64,000 nt of DNA from Microvirga sp. TS319 (GTDB lineage Bacteria > Pseudomonadota > Alphaproteobacteria > Rhizobiales > Beijerinckiaceae). The notes beneath the pieces are model-generated. The model made no database searches and was not told the origin of the DNA. It worked only from the letters and a program-made list of their open reading frames with translations. The position numbers were made by a program, and so were the translations under genes. Where the stretch lies: assembly GCF_041276405.1 (NCBI RefSeq), contig NZ_JBGGGT010000002.1:1773001-1837000 (forward strand), read 5' to 3'. Below, piece after piece: positions 17,810 through 28,914 of this stretch (position 1 is the stretch's first letter; the number at the start of each line of letters is the position of its first letter).

Positions 17810-18994
17810 ATGGCCGGCGGTCTCTTCGCACCCATCAATTCCCTCGTGGCCGATGTCGGCAGCCCCCCGATTCCGGAGGCGCAGAGCTGGACGCGTCGCT
17901 ACGACGGGTCCTACGGGCCTCTGATCAATCTCTCCCAGGCGGTTCCCGGAAATGCGCCGCACGCGAGCTTCCTGGAGCGTCTCGCCTCGGTCGCGGGCGA
18001 GCCCGCGACCTCGCAATATGGACCGATCAACGGGGATCCGGGCCTGAGGCAGGCCTATGCGGAGGAGCTGTCGCGCCTCTACGAGGGGCGCATCGAGGCA
18101 GCCGACACGGCCATCACGGCAGGCTGCAACATGGCCTTCTTCGTCGCCATGATGCTGCTCGCCCGGCGGGGCGACGCGGTGCTTCTGCCGACGCCCTGGT
18201 ACTTCAATCACCAGATGAGCCTGGACATGCTCGGGGTCGAGCCGCGCCCGCTGCCGTGCCGGCCGGAGAACGGCTTCGTTCCGCTCCTGGAGGATGCCGA
18301 GGCGCTCATCGACGAGAAGGTCCGCGCCGTCGTTCTCGTCACGCCGAACAACCCGACCGGGGCCGTTTATCCGGCTCACGTCGTCGAGAGCTTTGCGGAG
18401 CTGTGCGCCAGACGCGGCATTTATCTCGTGATCGACGAGACTTACCGTGACTTCCTGCCTCAGGGCATGAACCGCGCGCATGGGCTCTTCACCGGCGAGG
18501 CTTGGCGCCGGAACGTGATCCAGCTCTATTCCTTCTCGAAATCCTATGCGATTCCGGGGCACCGCATGGGGGCGATCACGGCGGATGCCGCACTCGTCGA
18601 GCAGATCGCCAAGATTCTCGACTGCATCCAGATCTGCGCGCCTCGGGCGGCTCAGGCCGTCTTGCCCTGGGCGATCGACGGATTGCGCGCCTGGCGCGAG
18701 GAAAACCGGGCCGAGATCAACCGGCGTGCACAGGTTTTTCGGGAGGCGCTGGCGCCGCTTCCGGAGTGGCGCATCGAATCGGTGGGCGCCTATTTCGCCT
18801 ATCTGCGGCATCCTTTCGAGGGCGCGAAGGCCCAGGCCGTGGCGGAGAAACTGGCGACCGAGCGGGGCGTTTTATGCCTTCCCGGCAGCTATTTCGGTCC
18901 CGGTCAGGACGGACATCTGCGCATCGCGGTCGCCAATGTGGGCGCCCATGTTCTGGCCACTCTCACGGACCGCCTGAAGGGCCTGGCTCTCTGA
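17810..18994 (+). CDS. PLP-dependent aminotransferase, class I/II
   Basis: A 394-residue fold type I aminotransferase. The PLP-binding lysine sits in YSFSKSYAIPGHRMG around residue 243, with NNPTGAVYP and DETYRDF upstream as the cofactor-contacting segments. It aligns in style with aspartate/LL-diaminopimelate-like aminotransferases, but substrate specificity is not readable. ATG 17810 follows GGAG by nine bases. It lies between efp and the Ppx/GppA gene with no obvious operon partner. Confidence 0.9.
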   Translation: MAGGLFAPINSLVADVGSPPIPEAQSWTRRYDGSYGPLINLSQAVPGNAPHASFLERLASVAGEPATSQYGPINGDPGLRQAYAEELSRLYEGRIEAADTAITAGCNMAFFVAMMLLARRGDAVLLPTPWYFNHQMSLDMLGVEPRPLPCRPENGFVPLLEDAEALIDEKVRAVVLVTPNNPTGAVYPAHVVESFAELCARRGIYLVIDETYRDFLPQGMNRAHGLFTGEAWRRNVIQLYSFSKSYAIPGHRMGAITADAALVEQIAKILDCIQICAPRAAQAVLPWAIDGLRAWREENRAEINRRAQVFREALAPLPEWRIESVGAYFAYLRHPFEGAKAQAVAEKLATERGVLCLPGSYFGPGQDGHLRIAVANVGAHVLATLTDRLKGLAL

Positions 18995-19089
18995 CGCTCC
19001 GGGAAGGGGCGGCCACAATCTGCGTCGCAACCCTTGGCAGATCCAGTCGCCGGTTGTTACTCTAAACGGAACACCGGCGTTCCGCTGGA

Positions 19090-20229
19090 ATGCCCAGGGA
19101 TTTGATGTTGACCGTGAAAGCCGATGCGACGACCGAGGAGAGAGATCGACGCGCGGCCCCATCTGCCGGGGCCGGAAGCGCCTCGGCATGGACATCCGGG
19201 CATTCGGCGACATGGATCCGGCGGGATGTGAGAAGGCGTCCGCCCCGAAGCTATGCTGCGCTCGATCTCGGCACCAACAATTGCCGCCTCCTCATTGCGG
19301 AGCCCGCGCATTTCGGGTTCCGCGTCACGGACGCTTTCTCGCGAATCGTCCGGCTCGGCGAGGGGCTCGGCCTCGGCAACGCCCTGAGCCAGGATGCCAT
19401 CGAGCGGACCATCGAGGCGCTTCGCGTGTGCCGCGACAAGATGGTCGCCAAGGAGGTGATCCGCGCGCGGCTGGTGGCCACGGAGGCCTGCCGCTTCGCC
19501 GAGAACGGTCTCTCGTTCATCGAGCGCGTCCGCAAAGACCTGGAGCTCGATCTCGAGATCGTCGACCGCAAGACGGAGGCCTATCTGGCCGTGACGGGCT
19601 GCGCGGCGCTGGTCGATCCGAAGGCGCAATCGGCGATCATCTTCGATATCGGCGGCGGATCGACGGAAATCGCGTGGCTCGACGGCCAGGCGCCGCATGC
19701 CTTCGCCGATCCCTGCAAGCGCATCCGCGCGTGGGATTCCCTGCCGGTCGGCGTCGTGACCCTCGCCGAGCGTCATGGCGGGGTTGACGTGACGCCCGAG
19801 AGCTTCGAGGGAATGGTCGAGGAGGTCTCCGAGCTCCTCATGGATTTCGCCCTCGTGGCGGCCGAGGCGGGACGGGCCAGGAACTTCCATCTCCTCGGCA
19901 CGTCGGGAACCGTGACCACCGTAGGGGGGATTCACCTGGGTCTCGCCCGTTATGACCGGCGCAAGGTCGATGGGATGTGGATGCGCAACCGCGAGATCTC
20001 GACAGTGATGAACCGCCTGCTGCATTCCAATTTTCAGCAGCGGGCCGACAATCCATGCATCGGCCGGGAGAGGGCCGATCTGGTCCTGGCCGGCTGCGCC
20101 ATTCTCGAGGCGATCCGCCGGGCCTTCCCTTCGGATCGCCTGCGCATCGCGGACCGGGGCTTACGCGAAGGAATTCTGATGAAGATGATGAGAGAGGACA
20201 GCGTATGGCGGGAGGGAGGCCGACGGTGA
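19090..20229 (+). CDS. Ppx/GppA family exopolyphosphatase/guanosine pentaphosphatase
   Basis: A 379-residue protein of the ASKHA fold family that hydrolyses polyphosphate or pppGpp. Phosphate loop 1 is [13 protein letters not shown] near 57-69 and loop 2 is [13 protein letters not shown] near 182-194; HLLGTSGT follows. It is shorter than E. coli Ppx and lacks the C-terminal HD domain, like many alphaproteobacterial homologues. The first 50 residues are a low-complexity extension, so the start is uncertain (ATG 19090 or ATG 19105, the latter with AGGGA nearby). The 3' end overlaps rlmE, suggesting co-translation. Confidence 0.9.
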   Translation: MPRDLMLTVKADATTEERDRRAAPSAGAGSASAWTSGHSATWIRRDVRRRPPRSYAALDLGTNNCRLLIAEPAHFGFRVTDAFSRIVRLGEGLGLGNALSQDAIERTIEALRVCRDKMVAKEVIRARLVATEACRFAENGLSFIERVRKDLELDLEIVDRKTEAYLAVTGCAALVDPKAQSAIIFDIGGGSTEIAWLDGQAPHAFADPCKRIRAWDSLPVGVVTLAERHGGVDVTPESFEGMVEEVSELLMDFALVAAEAGRARNFHLLGTSGTVTTVGGIHLGLARYDRRKVDGMWMRNREISTVMNRLLHSNFQQRADNPCIGRERADLVLAGCAILEAIRRAFPSDRLRIADRGLREGILMKMMREDSVWREGGRR

Positions 20230-20918
20230 GCACCAAGTCCGGCTCGGGTGTCCGCAACCTGAAGCAGCGCGTGAAGACGGCGAACAAGCGCTCCCTCTCC
20301 TCGCAGAAATGGCTCGAGCGCCAGCTCAACGATCCCTATGTCGCCCGCGCGAAGCGCGAGGGCTACCGCTCGCGCGCGGCCTTCAAGCTTTTGGAGATCG
20401 ACGAGAAATATCACATTCTCAAGCCTGGCCAGCGCGTCGTGGATCTTGGCGCTGCGCCCGGCGGCTGGTCCCAGATCGCGGCCAAGACGGCGGGGCCGAA
20501 AGGCAAGGTCGTCGGCATCGACCTTCTGCCCATCGACCCCATGGCGGGGGTGGAGTTCATCCAGCTCGACTTCCTGGACGAGAGCGCCCCGGGCAAGCTC
20601 ATCGAGCTGCTGGGCGGCCCCGCCGACGTCGTGATGTCCGACATGGCCGCCAACACCACCGGCCACAAGAAGACCGACCATCTGCGCATCATCGGGCTCG
20701 CGGAGGCCGCGATCTACTTCGCCCGTGAGATTCTGGCTCCCGGGGGCGCGTTTCTCGCCAAGGTGTTCCAGGGCGGCACGGAAAACCAGCTCCTGACGGA
20801 TCTCAAGCGCGACTTCGCCGTGGTTCGCCACGTGAAGCCTGCGGCCAGCCGGGCGGATTCGGCGGAACTCTATGTGCTGGCGACCGGTTTTCGGGGTGCG
20901 ACGGAACGGACCTCATAA
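20205..20918 (+). CDS. rlmE: 23S rRNA 2'-O-methyltransferase RlmE (FtsJ)
   Basis: A 237-residue SAM-dependent enzyme that methylates the 2'-OH of U2552 in 23S rRNA during late 50S assembly. It shows the K-D-K-E catalytic set: the Lys of [22 protein letters not shown] (SAM loop), [12 protein letters not shown] and FLAKVFQGG, ending in RKPAAS-like [17 protein letters not shown] 20205 overlaps the phosphatase gene by 25 bases; GTG 20226, overlapping as GTGA behind a GGGAGGGAGG site, is an equally good start. Confidence 0.94.
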   Translation: MAGGRPTVSTKSGSGVRNLKQRVKTANKRSLSSQKWLERQLNDPYVARAKREGYRSRAAFKLLEIDEKYHILKPGQRVVDLGAAPGGWSQIAAKTAGPKGKVVGIDLLPIDPMAGVEFIQLDFLDESAPGKLIELLGGPADVVMSDMAANTTGHKKTDHLRIIGLAEAAIYFAREILAPGGAFLAKVFQGGTENQLLTDLKRDFAVVRHVKPAASRADSAELYVLATGFRGATERTS

Positions 20919-20919
20919 G

Positions 20920-20940
20920 GGCCACGCGCAGGGCGTGGCC
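20920..20940 (+). terminator. Weak hairpin after rlmE
   Basis: GGCCACGC at 20920-20927 pairs with GCGTGGCC at 20933-20940. Only GTTGCTCC follows, so termination would be weak; it may instead partly insulate the next gene. Confidence 0.35.
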
Positions 20941-20965
20941 GTTGCTCCATGGAAAGACCACGCCC

Positions 20966-21901
20966 ATGACCACGCACAAGATCGGCATCATCGGCCTCGG
21001 CAAGATCGCGCAGGACCAGCACCTGCCGGCCATCCGGGCCAATCCGAATTTCGAGCTTCTGGCGGTTTCGAGCACGCGTGGGCTGACCGATCATGACGCC
21101 CAATATACCTTCCGGGACTACCGCGACCTTCTGGGCCTCAAGGACGTGGAGGCGGTTTCGATCTGCACCCCGCCGCAGGTGCGCCACCAGATCGCTCGCG
21201 AGGCGCTCCTGGCCGGCAAGAGCGTGCTCCTGGAAAAGCCGCCCGCCGCCACTCTGAGCGAGCTGGAGGACCTGCGGCATCTGGGCGAGAAGCAGGGCAA
21301 GACCGTCTTCACCACCTGGCACGCCCAATACAACAAGGCGGTTGGGGAGGCCAAGAAGGCGCTCGCCGGCTGGTCCATCAAGCGCCTCCAGGTCACCTGG
21401 AAGGAAGACGTGCGCCATTGGCATCCGGGCCAGCAATGGATCTGGGAGGCTGGCGGCTTCGGCGTGTTCGATCCCGGCATCAACGCCCTCTCCATCGTGA
21501 CCCGCATCATGCCCGAGCCGGTCTTCATCAAAACGGCCGATCTGGAATTCCCGGCCAACAAGGACGCGCCGATCGCCGCCACGCTGCAGCTTCAGACGGG
21601 CCACGCGGACGGCGACCTCCAGGCGGTCTTCGATTGGCGTCAGACCGGTCCGCAGACCTGGGACATCGAAGTCGAAACGGAAGCGGGCTTTGCCCTCAAG
21701 CTCTCGCATGGCGGCAGCTGCCTGGAAATCGACGGCCGGCTCGTGGTGCAGGAGGAGCCTGCCGAGTACCAGGGCATCTATCGGCGCTTCGATGCGCTTC
21801 TCACCCTCGGCCGCTCCGAGGTCGACGACGCCCCATTCCGCCTGGTGGCGGACGCTTTCATGATCGGCAGACGCGTGCAGGTCGAAGCGTTCGAGGATTA
21901 A
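20966..21901 (+). CDS. Gfo/Idh/MocA oxidoreductase, D-galactose 1-dehydrogenase-like
   Basis: A 311-residue NAD(P)-dependent sugar dehydrogenase. The Rossmann motif GIIGLGKIAQDQHLPAI is at 6-22, the EKPPAA segment with the conserved lysine near 92, and the DVRHWHPGQQWIW and GVFDPGINALS blocks are the signature I associate with D-galactose/L-arabinose 1-dehydrogenases of rhizobia. It would oxidise an aldose to its lactone in the cytoplasm. No lactonase or transporter genes are beside it, so pathway assignment is tentative. Confidence 0.82.
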   Translation: MTTHKIGIIGLGKIAQDQHLPAIRANPNFELLAVSSTRGLTDHDAQYTFRDYRDLLGLKDVEAVSICTPPQVRHQIAREALLAGKSVLLEKPPAATLSELEDLRHLGEKQGKTVFTTWHAQYNKAVGEAKKALAGWSIKRLQVTWKEDVRHWHPGQQWIWEAGGFGVFDPGINALSIVTRIMPEPVFIKTADLEFPANKDAPIAATLQLQTGHADGDLQAVFDWRQTGPQTWDIEVETEAGFALKLSHGGSCLEIDGRLVVQEEPAEYQGIYRRFDALLTLGRSEVDDAPFRLVADAFMIGRRVQVEAFED

Positions 21902-22043
21902 TGAGGCCTGCCGCGGAACCGATTCAGCTGTTCAGGCATGATTGTAACGAGCGCAGCCCGATCGGGCAGGAAGCGTCCGCTTGATCGCGACGCGATGGGC
22001 TCCTGCCGGATCGGGCGCGCACGAGCGTGCGGGAGGTTTGATC

Positions 22044-22505
22044 ATGCAACGGCACTTGATTTTCTCTGCGATTCTGGCCGGTACCGCCGGATGTGTCATG
22101 GCTTATTCGGCCCCGGCTTCTGCCCTGACGATGAAGGAGTGCAGCGCCAAGTATAAGGCCGCCCAGACGGCCGGAACCCTCGGAGCGATGAAGTGGAACG
22201 ATTTCCGCAAGGCGCAGTGCGGAGAGACGGCGGCGCCGGCGACAACCGGGGCTGTTACCCCTCCGCCCCAGGCAAAGCCGTCCACGGCGCAACCCACCGC
22301 TCCGGCAGTGCGCGGCAATGTGGTCTTCCCGACGTCGGTTTCATCAAAATACTCGACTGAATCGGCCGGGAAAGCCCGGATGCATACCTGCCTCGATCAA
22401 TATAAGGCCAATCAGGCCTCCGGTGGGACAAGCAATGGCGGCTTGAAGTGGATCGAGAAGGGCGGCGGCTACTATTCGCAATGCAACACCCATCTGAAAG
22501 GCTAG
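22044..22505 (+). CDS. Secreted PsiF-like protein with duplicated motif
   Basis: A 153-residue protein with a Sec signal peptide (cleavage likely after APASA near residue 28). Two related cysteine-bounded segments follow: CSAKYKAAQ...MKWNDFRKAQC near 33-60 and CLDQYKANQ...LKWIEKGGGYYSQC near 115-148, separated by a Pro/Ala/Thr-rich linker. The pattern resembles PsiF repeats of periplasmic proteins of unknown role. GGGAGG precedes ATG 22044. Its TAG stop is on the edge of a composite repeat. Confidence 0.75.
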   Translation: MQRHLIFSAILAGTAGCVMAYSAPASALTMKECSAKYKAAQTAGTLGAMKWNDFRKAQCGETAAPATTGAVTPPPQAKPSTAQPTAPAVRGNVVFPTSVSSKYSTESAGKARMHTCLDQYKANQASGGTSNGGLKWIEKGGGYYSQCNTHLKG

Positions 22506-22638
22506 AGCATCGGACGTGAAAAGTGGATCCCACTCTTGGGATCGATCCGATGCTCCCTTCTTAGATCAGCGCATCATTTGAGCGGACCCGAAGGGCCACT
22601 TTTTGCTGGCGCGGCCCGCTGGGTCCGCACGATGCGCT
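22503..22638. repeat. Composite intergenic repeat, type I, copy 4
   Basis: It begins TAGAGCATCGGACG, with TCCGATGC closing unit A; unit B runs GCGCATCAT to CACGATGCGCT with GGACCC/GGGTCC arms. Part of the internal spacer of unit B is deleted compared with the copy at 14695. The left TAG is the stop codon of the PsiF-like gene. Confidence 0.8.
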
Positions 22639-22656
22639 GAGGGGCGTTGTTCGATC

Positions 22657-22700
22657 GCTCGTCATTCCGGACGCCGCTGCGCAGCTCCGGAACGACGAGC
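22657..22700. repeat. CGTCATTCCGG palindromic element
   Basis: GCTCGTCATTCCGGA at 22657-22671 pairs with TCCGGAACGACGAGC at 22686-22700 with one mismatch. It lies just after the reverse-strand hydrolase stop and may act as its terminator. Confidence 0.55.
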
Positions 22701-22706
22701 GAGGTC

Positions 22707-23564
22707 TCAAGCCAGATGCTTCTTCAGGAACTCAACCGTCCGGCTCCAGGCGAGACCGGCGGCTTCCTTGTCGTAGCGGGCCGCGTTGGTGTCGTTGTTG
22801 AAGGCGTGGTTGGCGCCCTCGTAGACATAGATCTCGTAGGTCTTGCCCGCCTGCTTGAGCGCCGCTTCGTAGGCCGGGATGCCTGCGTTGATGCGCTCGT
22901 CGAGGCCGCCGTAGTGGAGCATGAGGGCGGCCCGGATCTTCGGCACGTCCTCGGCCTTCGGCTGCCCGCCATAATAGGCGACGCCCGCGTTCAGATCGGG
23001 TTCGTTGACGGCGAGCGTGTTGACCGCCCCGCCGCCCCAGCAGAAGCCGACGGCCCCGACCTTGCCGTTCCCGTCGGGAAGGCCCTTCAGATAGGCGACG
23101 GCCGCCTTGCCGCAGGCGATCACGTCCGGCGCCTTGAGCTGGCCGATCATCTCCCGGCCCTTGTCCTCGTCCTCGGGCGTGCCGCCCATCGGGGAGAGAT
23201 AGTCGAGGCCGAGCGCGATGAAGCCCTCGGCCGCGATGCGGCGGGTCACGTCCTTGATATGCGGGTTGAGGCCGCGGTTCTCATGGATGACGAGGACCGT
23301 CGGTAGCTTCCCGCTGTCGTCCTTCGGCTTCACGAGATAGCCCTTGAGCCCCTGAGGGCCGGGAATGTCGACCATGGCGGCCGCGATCCGCGGATCGTTT
23401 TCCTGGGCCGTCTGCGCCATGGCGTAGTCGTTCTGCAGGAACGGCAGCAGGGCCGTTGCCGCGGCGGAGCTGCCGGCGAGCGCCGCCAGCCTGTCGAGGA
23501 AGGAGCGGCGGTTCATGCCGCCATGGGTGAAGTCGTCGTAAAGGTCGATGATGCGCTGATCCAT
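22707..23564 (-). CDS. Dienelactone hydrolase family protein, Tat-exported
   Basis: A 285-residue alpha/beta hydrolase. The N-terminus carries a twin-arginine-like signal (NRRSFLDRLAALAG at 18-31, then a hydrophobic stretch and AMAQ), so export to the periplasm is likely. Catalytic residues fit dienelactone hydrolases: nucleophile Cys175 in GFCWGGG, Glu95 in HENRGL and the late His in NHAFNND. Homologues are often called carboxymethylenebutenolidase; the natural substrate is unknown. It is followed on the same strand by nothing, and preceded by an MFS gene 56 bases away, so the two could share a transcript. Confidence 0.9.
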   Translation of the reverse strand: MDQRIIDLYDDFTHGGMNRRSFLDRLAALAGSSAAATALLPFLQNDYAMAQTAQENDPRIAAAMVDIPGPQGLKGYLVKPKDDSGKLPTVLVIHENRGLNPHIKDVTRRIAAEGFIALGLDYLSPMGGTPEDEDKGREMIGQLKAPDVIACGKAAVAYLKGLPDGNGKVGAVGFCWGGGAVNTLAVNEPDLNAGVAYYGGQPKAEDVPKIRAALMLHYGGLDERINAGIPAYEAALKQAGKTYEIYVYEGANHAFNNDTNAARYDKEAAGLAWSRTVEFLKKHLA

Positions 23565-23620
23565 GAAGGCCTCCTGGAGAGGCCCTCTGGTCTCCCCGGG
23601 AAGGATGGTAGCGTTGAACC

Positions 23621-25081
23621 CTAGCGGCGTTCCACCTCCTCACCGAGATTTGTAGTGCCGTCGCCGAGGCCCGTGGCCGCGGGCTTCCGTTCGACGGCGC
23701 GGTGACCCGACATTTCCGCGCCCGCCGTGGGTTCGAGGCGGGCGAAGGCGAAGCCCGCGACGGCGGAGACCGCCGCCACGGCCCAGAAGGCTGGGCCGAA
23801 ATCCTCCGCCGCGATGGCCGCCCTGCCGTGCATGTGGGCCACGGCCTCGACCACGAAGGCGCCGAAGGCGACGCCCATGCTCAGCGCCACCTGCTGGGCC
23901 GCGCTCGACAGGCTCGTCGCATAGCTCATGTCGCGCTTCGACACTTCCGCGAAGGCGATGGCGTTCAGGCTCGTGAACTGGAGCGAGCGGAAACAGCCGC
24001 CGACCAGCAGGATGATCATGATCAGCCAATGGGGCGTCGAGGGCGTGAAGAACCCGTTGAAAGCCACGAAGGCCGCCCCGATGAACGCGTTGATCGTCAG
24101 GACGCGGTGGAAGCCGAAACGCTCGAGGATGCGCTTGGCCATGGTCTTCATGAACAATGCGCCCACGGCCGCCACGAAGGTGAGCGATCCCGACGCGACG
24201 GGGCTCAGGCCGAACCCGACCTGGAGCATCAGCGGAAGAAGGAAGGGAATCGCCCCGATGCCGACCCGGAACAGCGATCCGCCCACGATGCTGATGCGGA
24301 AGGTCGGCACTTTGAGAAGATCGAGCCGCAGAACCGGATGCGGCGTCCGCTTCGCGTGCCGGACGTAGAGCGCGACACACAGGATACCGCCGACCACGCA
24401 GCCGAGCGACACCTCCTCGGGGATGAGATGGCGTCCGCCGGAAGCCAGCCCCAGCATCAGAAGGGCAAGGCCGCTGCCGGAGAGCAGGAAGCCCACGACG
24501 TCGAGGGGCGGCGTGTCCTCCTCGCGGATGTTCGGCACGAACATCGTGCCGAGGATGATGCCGATGATGCCGATCGGGATGTTGATGAAGAAGATCCACC
24601 GCCAGTGGAAATAGGTGGTGATGAAGCCCCCGAGAGGCGGGCCGACCACCGGGCCGATGAGGGCCGGGATGGTCAGAAGCGCCATGGCCTGCACCACCTC
24701 GTTGCGGGGTACGCTGCGCAGGATCACGAGGCGCCCGACCGGCACCATCATCGCCCCGCCCATGCCCTGCACGAAGCGGGCGATGACGAAGCCTTCGAGC
24801 GAGTGGGCGCCGGCGCTGGCGAGCGAGCCTGCCATGAACACGCCGATGGCGGCTGTGAAAATGGTCCGCGCGCCGTACTTGTCGGCCATCCAGCCGGAAA
24901 TCGGGATGAAGATGGCAAGGCTCACCAGGTAGGAGGTGAGGGCGAGCTTCAGGGCGATCGGATCGGTGCCCAGGTCCAGGGCGATCATCGGGAGTGAGGT
25001 GGAAATCACCGTGGAGTCCATGTTTTCCATGAACAGGGCGGTGGCGATGATCAGGGGGAGAAGACGGACCTTGCGCAGCAT
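23621..25081 (-). CDS. MFS transporter, DHA2-like drug exporter
   Basis: A 486-residue inner-membrane protein with 13-14 hydrophobic segments. The N-terminal MDSTVISTSLPMIA motif (about 21-34) and GWMADKYGAR (loop 2-3) followed by RFVQGMGGAMMVPVGR match the EmrB/QacA 14-helix drug/H+ antiporter family. The conserved PVVGPPLGG of helix 5 is present. No membrane-fusion (EmrA) partner or adjacent regulator is visible, so the substrate cannot be named. Confidence 0.9.
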   Translation of the reverse strand: MLRKVRLLPLIIATALFMENMDSTVISTSLPMIALDLGTDPIALKLALTSYLVSLAIFIPISGWMADKYGARTIFTAAIGVFMAGSLASAGAHSLEGFVIARFVQGMGGAMMVPVGRLVILRSVPRNEVVQAMALLTIPALIGPVVGPPLGGFITTYFHWRWIFFINIPIGIIGIILGTMFVPNIREEDTPPLDVVGFLLSGSGLALLMLGLASGGRHLIPEEVSLGCVVGGILCVALYVRHAKRTPHPVLRLDLLKVPTFRISIVGGSLFRVGIGAIPFLLPLMLQVGFGLSPVASGSLTFVAAVGALFMKTMAKRILERFGFHRVLTINAFIGAAFVAFNGFFTPSTPHWLIMIILLVGGCFRSLQFTSLNAIAFAEVSKRDMSYATSLSSAAQQVALSMGVAFGAFVVEAVAHMHGRAAIAAEDFGPAFWAVAAVSAVAGFAFARLEPTAGAEMSGHRAVERKPAATGLGDGTTNLGEEVERR

Positions 25082-25246
25082 GACCGGAGGGACTTAGCGC
25101 CCTTAGGAAATCTTGGAAAGCCGTTTCCTGCACGGCAGATCTTCTGAGAATGCGTCCCTCGCCCCTTTGCGAAAGCGAAACACCGTGCTACGGACCCTTG
25201 CCAACTCGTCAAAGCGTTTTCGCTTCATCCGCCCTGCATTTTTTAG

Positions 25247-26749
<1,503 letters not shown>

Positions 26750-26770
26750 GGGTCACCCGAGTCCTCGCCC

Positions 26771-27202
26771 ATGAGCATCACCGCCGTCCTCCTGCCCGTC
26801 TTCGTCCAGGTCGGGCTCACCTTCGTGCTGCTTCTCCGGTTGGGGAGTTCACGCGTCGCGTCTCTCCGGACAGGAGCTGTGAAGACGGCGGACATCGCCC
26901 TGGGCGAGCGGAACTGGCCCAAGCGCGTCCTGCAGATCCAGAATGCATATCACAACCAGTTCGAGCTGCCGGTGCTGTTCTACGCCCTGGTGATCCTCGG
27001 GCTGGTCACCCGCAAGGCGGACATGCTCTTCGTGGTCATGTCCTGGATGTTCGTGGCGAGCCGCCTCGTCCACGCCTTCATCCACACGACGTCCAACACG
27101 GTACTGTGGCGCTTTCAGGCCTTTGTGGTCGGCGTAATGATCCTGGCCGCCATGTGGATCGTCTTCGGCCTCAGGGTCTTCTTCGCGGAGGCGGGCCTTT
27201 GA
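26771..27202 (+). CDS. MAPEG family membrane protein
   Basis: A 143-residue protein with four hydrophobic segments and the MAPEG-type motif QNAYHNQFELPVLFYAL near 58-74, the fold of microsomal glutathione transferases and leukotriene synthases. Bacterial members are mostly uncharacterised. It starts 21 bases after guaB and may read through from it. Confidence 0.85.
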   Translation: MSITAVLLPVFVQVGLTFVLLLRLGSSRVASLRTGAVKTADIALGERNWPKRVLQIQNAYHNQFELPVLFYALVILGLVTRKADMLFVVMSWMFVASRLVHAFIHTTSNTVLWRFQAFVVGVMILAAMWIVFGLRVFFAEAGL

Positions 27203-27235
27203 AAAAGGCGGGACAGGCGATTACGTCCGTCCCGC
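27202..27235 (-). terminator. Terminator of the small lipoprotein gene
   Basis: On the reverse strand GCGGGAC (27235-27229) pairs with GTCCCGC (27214-27208) and is followed by CTTTTT. It sits ten bases after the lipoprotein stop, which supports that gene. Confidence 0.65.
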
Positions 27236-27245
27236 ACTTGCTGTC

Positions 27246-27389
27246 TCAGTAGCGCTTGCCGCTTTCAAGCTGGGTCTTCGCATCCGTCAGCTTGCGCGGC
27301 GGCGGGATCAGATCGACGGCCGGAGCCGTGGCACAGGCGGCGATCGCCAGCGTCAGGCCGAGGGCCACGAGGCGAGGAAGAAACGACAT
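27246..27389 (-). CDS. Small lipoprotein
   Basis: A 47-residue protein with a signal peptide (about 1-18) ending in the lipobox LAIAAC, so Cys19 would be lipidated. The mature part is only about 29 residues (VDLIPPPRKLTDAKTQLESGKRY in part), in the size range of entericidin-like or small outer-membrane lipoproteins. A reverse-strand intrinsic terminator follows at once. No clear ribosome site; function unknown. Confidence 0.72.
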   Translation of the reverse strand: MSFLPRLVALGLTLAIAACATAPAVDLIPPPRKLTDAKTQLESGKRY

Positions 27390-27509
27390 TTCGGAATGCT
27401 CAAGGCGAATCGTGCGGAATGCACGCAGCCCTTGAATCCATTTCTGAGCGTGTTGGAATATAGGAAATAACATGTCGCTTTCGCGGCCAAGCTTAAGTGT
27501 GCTTTTTCG

Positions 27510-28823
27510 ATGACACCTGCAGCCCGCATCTCCGCCGCCGTCGAGGTCCTCGACGATATCGAGTCCCGCCGGCGTCCTGCGGCGGAGGCCCTCAAGGATT
27601 GGGGCCTCTCCCATCGTTTCGCCGGGTCGAAGGACCGGGCCGCAATCGCGAGCCTCGTCTACGACGCCCTGCGCCGCAAAGCGTCGGCTGCCTGGATCAT
27701 GGGCGAGAACGCGCCGCGCGCGGTGATGCTCGGCATGCTCCGCCTCCAGCGTGGCATGGATGCCGAGGCCATAGCGGCCCTTTGCTCGGGCGAGCGCTTC
27801 GCCCCCGAGCCGCTGTCGGACGGCGAGCGCGCGAAGCTCGCGGCCGCGAGCCTCGAAGGCGCGAGCCTCAAAGGTGCTCCTGCCCATGTGGCGGGCGACT
27901 TTCCCGAATGGATCGCCCCCTCGCTCGAAGGTCTCCTCGGGAACGATCTGGTTCCGGAGATGCAGGCGCTGGCCACCCGCGCGCCCCTGGACCTGCGCGC
28001 CAACACCCTCAAGGTTTCCTCCCGCGAGGAGGCGCACGACGCCCTGCCGCATCTCGGCGCGGTCGAGACCCCGCTCTCGCCCTTGGGCCTGCGGATCGCG
28101 CCAAGCGAGGACGGACGCGGCCCCGCCGTGCAGGCGGAGCCCGAATTCATCAAGGGGTGGTACGAGATCCAGGACGAGGGGTCGCAGCTGGCGGCCCTGT
28201 TGTCGGCCGTGAAGCCTGGCGAGCAGGTGGTCGATCTGTGCGCCGGGGGCGGCGGCAAGACGCTGGCCCTCGCCGCCATGATGGAGAACCACGGGCAGAT
28301 CTACGCCACGGACGGCGATACGCGCCGTCTGGCTCCCATCCACGACCGGCTGAGCCGGGCAGGAGTGCGCAATGTCCAGGTGCGCACGCCGAGGGGCGGC
28401 GCGGACCCCGTATCCGATCTCGACGGTCGGATCGATTGCGTGCTGGTGGACGCGCCCTGCACGGGCGTGGGCACGTGGCGGCGCAATCCGGACGCCAAAT
28501 GGCGCCTGCGCCCGGGCAGCCTGGATGTGAGGCGCAAAGAGCAGGCGACCGTTCTCGACCGCGCGGCCGCCCTGGTGAAGCCGGGAGGACGGATCGTCTA
28601 CATCACCTGCTCGATCCTGCCCGAGGAGAACGACGAGGCACTCGAAGGCCTGCTGCAGCGCGATCCCGGTTTCGAGACGGTGAAGGCCGAGGCTCTCCTC
28701 GCCGCGGCGGGCTTGTCGAACCTCTCCCCCCATGTCCGCCTCACGAAGCACGGGATTCAGCTGACGCCCAGGACGACCGGAACCGACGGTTTCTTCGTGG
28801 CTGCGCTGAAGCGCCGCCCATAG
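27510..28823 (+). CDS. rsmB: RsmB-type RNA m5C methyltransferase
   Basis: A 437-residue NOL1/NOP2/Sun-family enzyme, likely methylating a 16S rRNA cytosine with SAM. An N-terminal NusB-like helical domain (about 1-130) precedes the methyltransferase core with VDLCAGGGGKTLALAA, DAPCTGVGTWRRNPD and the catalytic-cysteine motif YITCSILPEEN near 360-370. Both conserved cysteines are present. Naming as RsmB rather than another family member rests on the NusB-like domain and length. Confidence 0.88.
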   Translation: MTPAARISAAVEVLDDIESRRRPAAEALKDWGLSHRFAGSKDRAAIASLVYDALRRKASAAWIMGENAPRAVMLGMLRLQRGMDAEAIAALCSGERFAPEPLSDGERAKLAAASLEGASLKGAPAHVAGDFPEWIAPSLEGLLGNDLVPEMQALATRAPLDLRANTLKVSSREEAHDALPHLGAVETPLSPLGLRIAPSEDGRGPAVQAEPEFIKGWYEIQDEGSQLAALLSAVKPGEQVVDLCAGGGGKTLALAAMMENHGQIYATDGDTRRLAPIHDRLSRAGVRNVQVRTPRGGADPVSDLDGRIDCVLVDAPCTGVGTWRRNPDAKWRLRPGSLDVRRKEQATVLDRAAALVKPGGRIVYITCSILPEENDEALEGLLQRDPGFETVKAEALLAAAGLSNLSPHVRLTKHGIQLTPRTTGTDGFFVAALKRRP

Positions 28824-28914
28824 TGGGAATGGGCCTGGTCGATGGCCGACAGAATTGAGCCCTTTCCTCGATATCCGACTGTCGGAGACATCGGCCTCGA
28901 GCCCGGGGCGGGTT

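Noticed and set aside
18256..20728. Apparent frameshifts suggested by long alternative frames in the aminotransferase and rlmE genes
   Set aside because: The main frames are intact from start to stop with family motifs in order.
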